Positions 62,668-64,000 of a stretch of DNA of 64,000 bases are shown piece by piece. The translations under genes and the position numbers were made by a program. Numbering within the stretch: position 1 is the first letter of the stretch; each line of letters begins with the position of its first letter. Source of the stretch: Pseudotabrizicola formosa. Its GTDB lineage: Bacteria > Pseudomonadota > Alphaproteobacteria > Rhodobacterales > Rhodobacteraceae. The notes beneath the pieces were generated by a model, which saw only the letters and a list, made by a program, of their open reading frames with translations, searched no databases and was not told the DNA's origin. The stretch lies in contig NZ_PJOM01000001.1 of assembly GCF_002900965.1 (NCBI RefSeq), forward strand, positions 620,001 through 684,000. Reading direction: 5' to 3'.

Positions 62668-63753
62668 ATGACCGAGACGCGCGCCGAAGTTCTTTTGTCC
62701 ACGCAGGATCTGCGCGATGACCTGCCGTTCTACACCCGCGTGCTGGGGATGCGGCTGGACATGATCTATCCCGCCGATGACCCCGAGGTGGCGGTGCTGT
62801 CGGGGCATGGACTGCGCCTGCGCCTTCAGAAGGGGGCCGGGGTGCCGACGGGAACGCTGCGCATCCTGACCGAAGACCCGGATGGGTTTGCCGGGGGCGC
62901 GCGCGTGCTGACCGCGCCCAATGGCATGCGGGTCGAGATTGACGAGATCAACCCGCCGCTGGTGCTGCCGCAGACCGAACATGCCTTTGTGGTGCGCCGT
63001 CTGGCGGATCAGGCCCCTTGGGTGATTGGCCGCGCCGGGATGCATTACCGCGATCTGGTGCCCAGCCGCCTGGGCGGGGCGATGATTGCCAGCCATATCC
63101 GCATTCCCGATGGTGGCCCGGTGCCGGATATGGTGCATTTCCACAAGGTCGGGTTCCAGCTGATCTTCTGCATCAAGGGCTGGGTCGATGTGGTCTATGA
63201 AGATCAGGGCGGGCCGATGCGGTTGCACGCCGGAGATTGCTTCATCCAGCCGCCCGAAATCCGCCACCGGGTGCTGGAAGCCAGTGACGGGATCGAGGTG
63301 ATCGAGATCGGGGTGCCTGCCGAGCATATCACCGAGATTGATCATGACATGACCCTGCCAACCCCGGAACTGCGCCCTGACCGCGAGTGGCAGGGCCAGC
63401 GCTTCGTGTTCAACCGGGGCAGGGAGGGCGTCTTTGTGCGCGCGCGCCTGCCGGGGTTTGTGGCGCGCGACACCACGATCAACGCCAACACAAAGGGCGT
63501 TGCCAGCGTGATGGTGCTGCGCCCCGAAGGTGGGTCCGCGCCGATGGCCCGGCATGCGGGCGATATCCTGTTTACCTTTGTGATCTCCGGGGAAATGACG
63601 CTTGAAGGGGAGGGCAAAGATCCGTTCCGCCTGTCGGCCGGGGATGCCTTTGTCATACCGCCGGGCATGGCCACGCGCTATGCTGATCCCACGGCCGATC
63701 TGGAACTGCTGGAGGTGTCCTTGCCGGGCAACCCCGCCACCACTGTTCTGTGA
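62668..63753 (+). CDS. VOC-cupin fusion protein
   Basis: A 361-residue protein. Residues 1-105 are a VOC-like half-module (LSTQDLRDDLPFYTRVLGMR, VAVLSGHGLRLRLQKG); about 115-220 a cupin (GGPVPDMVHFHKVGFQLIFC, MRLHAGDCFIQPPEIRHRVL, with HFH and His as metal ligands); about 260-361 a second cupin-like domain (MARHAGDILFTFVISGEMTL, FRLSAGDAFVIPPGMATRY). The combination resembles bacterial dioxygenase-like proteins, yet I do not know its substrate. ATG 62668 is the first Met before the VOC start, and the sequence upstream in the same frame lies over the inverted repeat. It is 63 bases before the cytidine deaminase gene. Confidence 0.82.
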   Translation: MTETRAEVLLSTQDLRDDLPFYTRVLGMRLDMIYPADDPEVAVLSGHGLRLRLQKGAGVPTGTLRILTEDPDGFAGGARVLTAPNGMRVEIDEINPPLVLPQTEHAFVVRRLADQAPWVIGRAGMHYRDLVPSRLGGAMIASHIRIPDGGPVPDMVHFHKVGFQLIFCIKGWVDVVYEDQGGPMRLHAGDCFIQPPEIRHRVLEASDGIEVIEIGVPAEHITEIDHDMTLPTPELRPDREWQGQRFVFNRGREGVFVRARLPGFVARDTTINANTKGVASVMVLRPEGGSAPMARHAGDILFTFVISGEMTLEGEGKDPFRLSAGDAFVIPPGMATRYADPTADLELLEVSLPGNPATTVL

Positions 63754-63816
63754 CCTTGCGCTTTGCGTGCCCTGCGCCCACACTTGCCGACCGATTGGTC
63801 AAAACCCGAGGCTGAG

Positions 63817-64000
63817 ATGACCCTTTTGCAAGCTGCCACCGATGTTCGCCTGCGCGCCTATGCGCCCTATTCGCGCTTTCTGGTGGGGGCTGCGTTGCGG
63901 ACCACATCGGGGGCAACCTATGTCGGCTGCAATGTGGAAAACGTGGCCTATCCGGAAGGCACCTGTGCCGAGGCCGGGGCGATTGCCGCGATGATTGCCG
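63817..64000 (+). CDS. cdd: Cytidine deaminase (C-terminus beyond window)
   Basis: The first 61 codons of a cytidine deaminase, which converts cytidine and deoxycytidine to uridine forms in nucleoside salvage. Visible are RLRAYAPYSRFLVGAALRTT, VGCNVENVAYPEGTCAEAGA with the zinc Cys and the catalytic Glu of the C-A-E motif, and IAAMIA. The gene runs off the right edge. It lies 63 bases after the VOC-cupin gene on the same strand. In many Rhodobacterales cdd is followed by deoA/deoD-type salvage genes, which cannot be checked here. Confidence 0.93.
   Translation, partial: MTLLQAATDVRLRAYAPYSRFLVGAALRTTSGATYVGCNVENVAYPEGTCAEAGAIAAMIA

Overview
The window is chromosomal DNA of an alphaproteobacterium, almost certainly of the Rhodobacteraceae. 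It is GC-rich (roughly two thirds G+C by eye) and densely packed, with many 4-base stop/start overlaps. Gene order matches that family: lpoA/rsmI/yraN/gshB, rpoH(II) followed by a ChaN-like gene, a dut gene followed by a membrane-tethered moeB, and hisC/tyrA/extensin. Candidate RpoE, CtrA, FnrL and ScfR-type sites also fit. Genus cannot be told from this stretch. I see no tRNA, rRNA, CRISPR array, prophage or intact insertion sequence.

Layout. 1-2.9 kb: penicillin-binding-protein activator lipoprotein (cut by the left edge), rsmI, yraN, gshB. 3-6.7 kb (minus): comM behind a CtrA-like site, a GST with an extra Cys-rich tail, a histidine phosphatase overlapping cobU. 6.7-11.7 kb: rpoH behind a candidate RpoE promoter, then chaN-like, coaBC, dut, moeB and a VOC protein. 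11.8-17.9 kb: a polar amino acid ABC pair without an ATPase, the YcjF/YcjX-like pair, truA, and a hydroxyacid dehydrogenase. 18-22.9 kb: a TRAP transporter, an amidase and a 52-residue membrane protein, mostly overlapping. 22.9-25.5 kb: a NitT/TauT-type ABC transporter. 25.8-29.1 kb: an ECF sigma factor with an NrsF-like anti-sigma, a KDG kinase and a GlxA-type regulator. 29.2-36.4 kb: a Hint-domain protein, rpsD, a YqhA-like protein, hisC/tyrA/extensin, a DUF2125 protein and ChaC. 36.5-40.9 kb: an ExbB/MotA-like plus OmpA/MotB-like pair and a MATE exporter. 40.9-45.6 kb: a tandem glycine riboswitch in front of gcvT-gcvH-gcvP; glyA lies at 52.4 kb, so glycine/one-carbon genes flank the middle of the window. 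45.8-47.7 kb: a small, lower-GC accessory insert with a PIN-domain protein and an unrecognised partner. 47.7-54.7 kb: phosphoesterase, lipid/DAG kinase, zinc metallopeptidase, a small FNR-linked membrane protein, esterase, glyA and NAD kinase. 54.7-60.1 kb: an NtrC-family regulator with an altered GAFTGA loop, an Hpt-like protein, prpE with TTTGCAAA-type motifs upstream, and an HWE-type histidine kinase. 60.2-64 kb: maeB, a VOC-cupin fusion and the start of cytidine deaminase.

Most of the window is core metabolism and stress regulation. The main accessory element is the PIN module at 46.1-47.5 kb. Other points worth following are the TolQ/MotA-OmpA motor-like pair, the NtrC/Hpt pair with degenerate key residues, and several regulatory sites that link individual genes to known Rhodobacteraceae regulons. 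Motif positions were read by eye; no database search was run.
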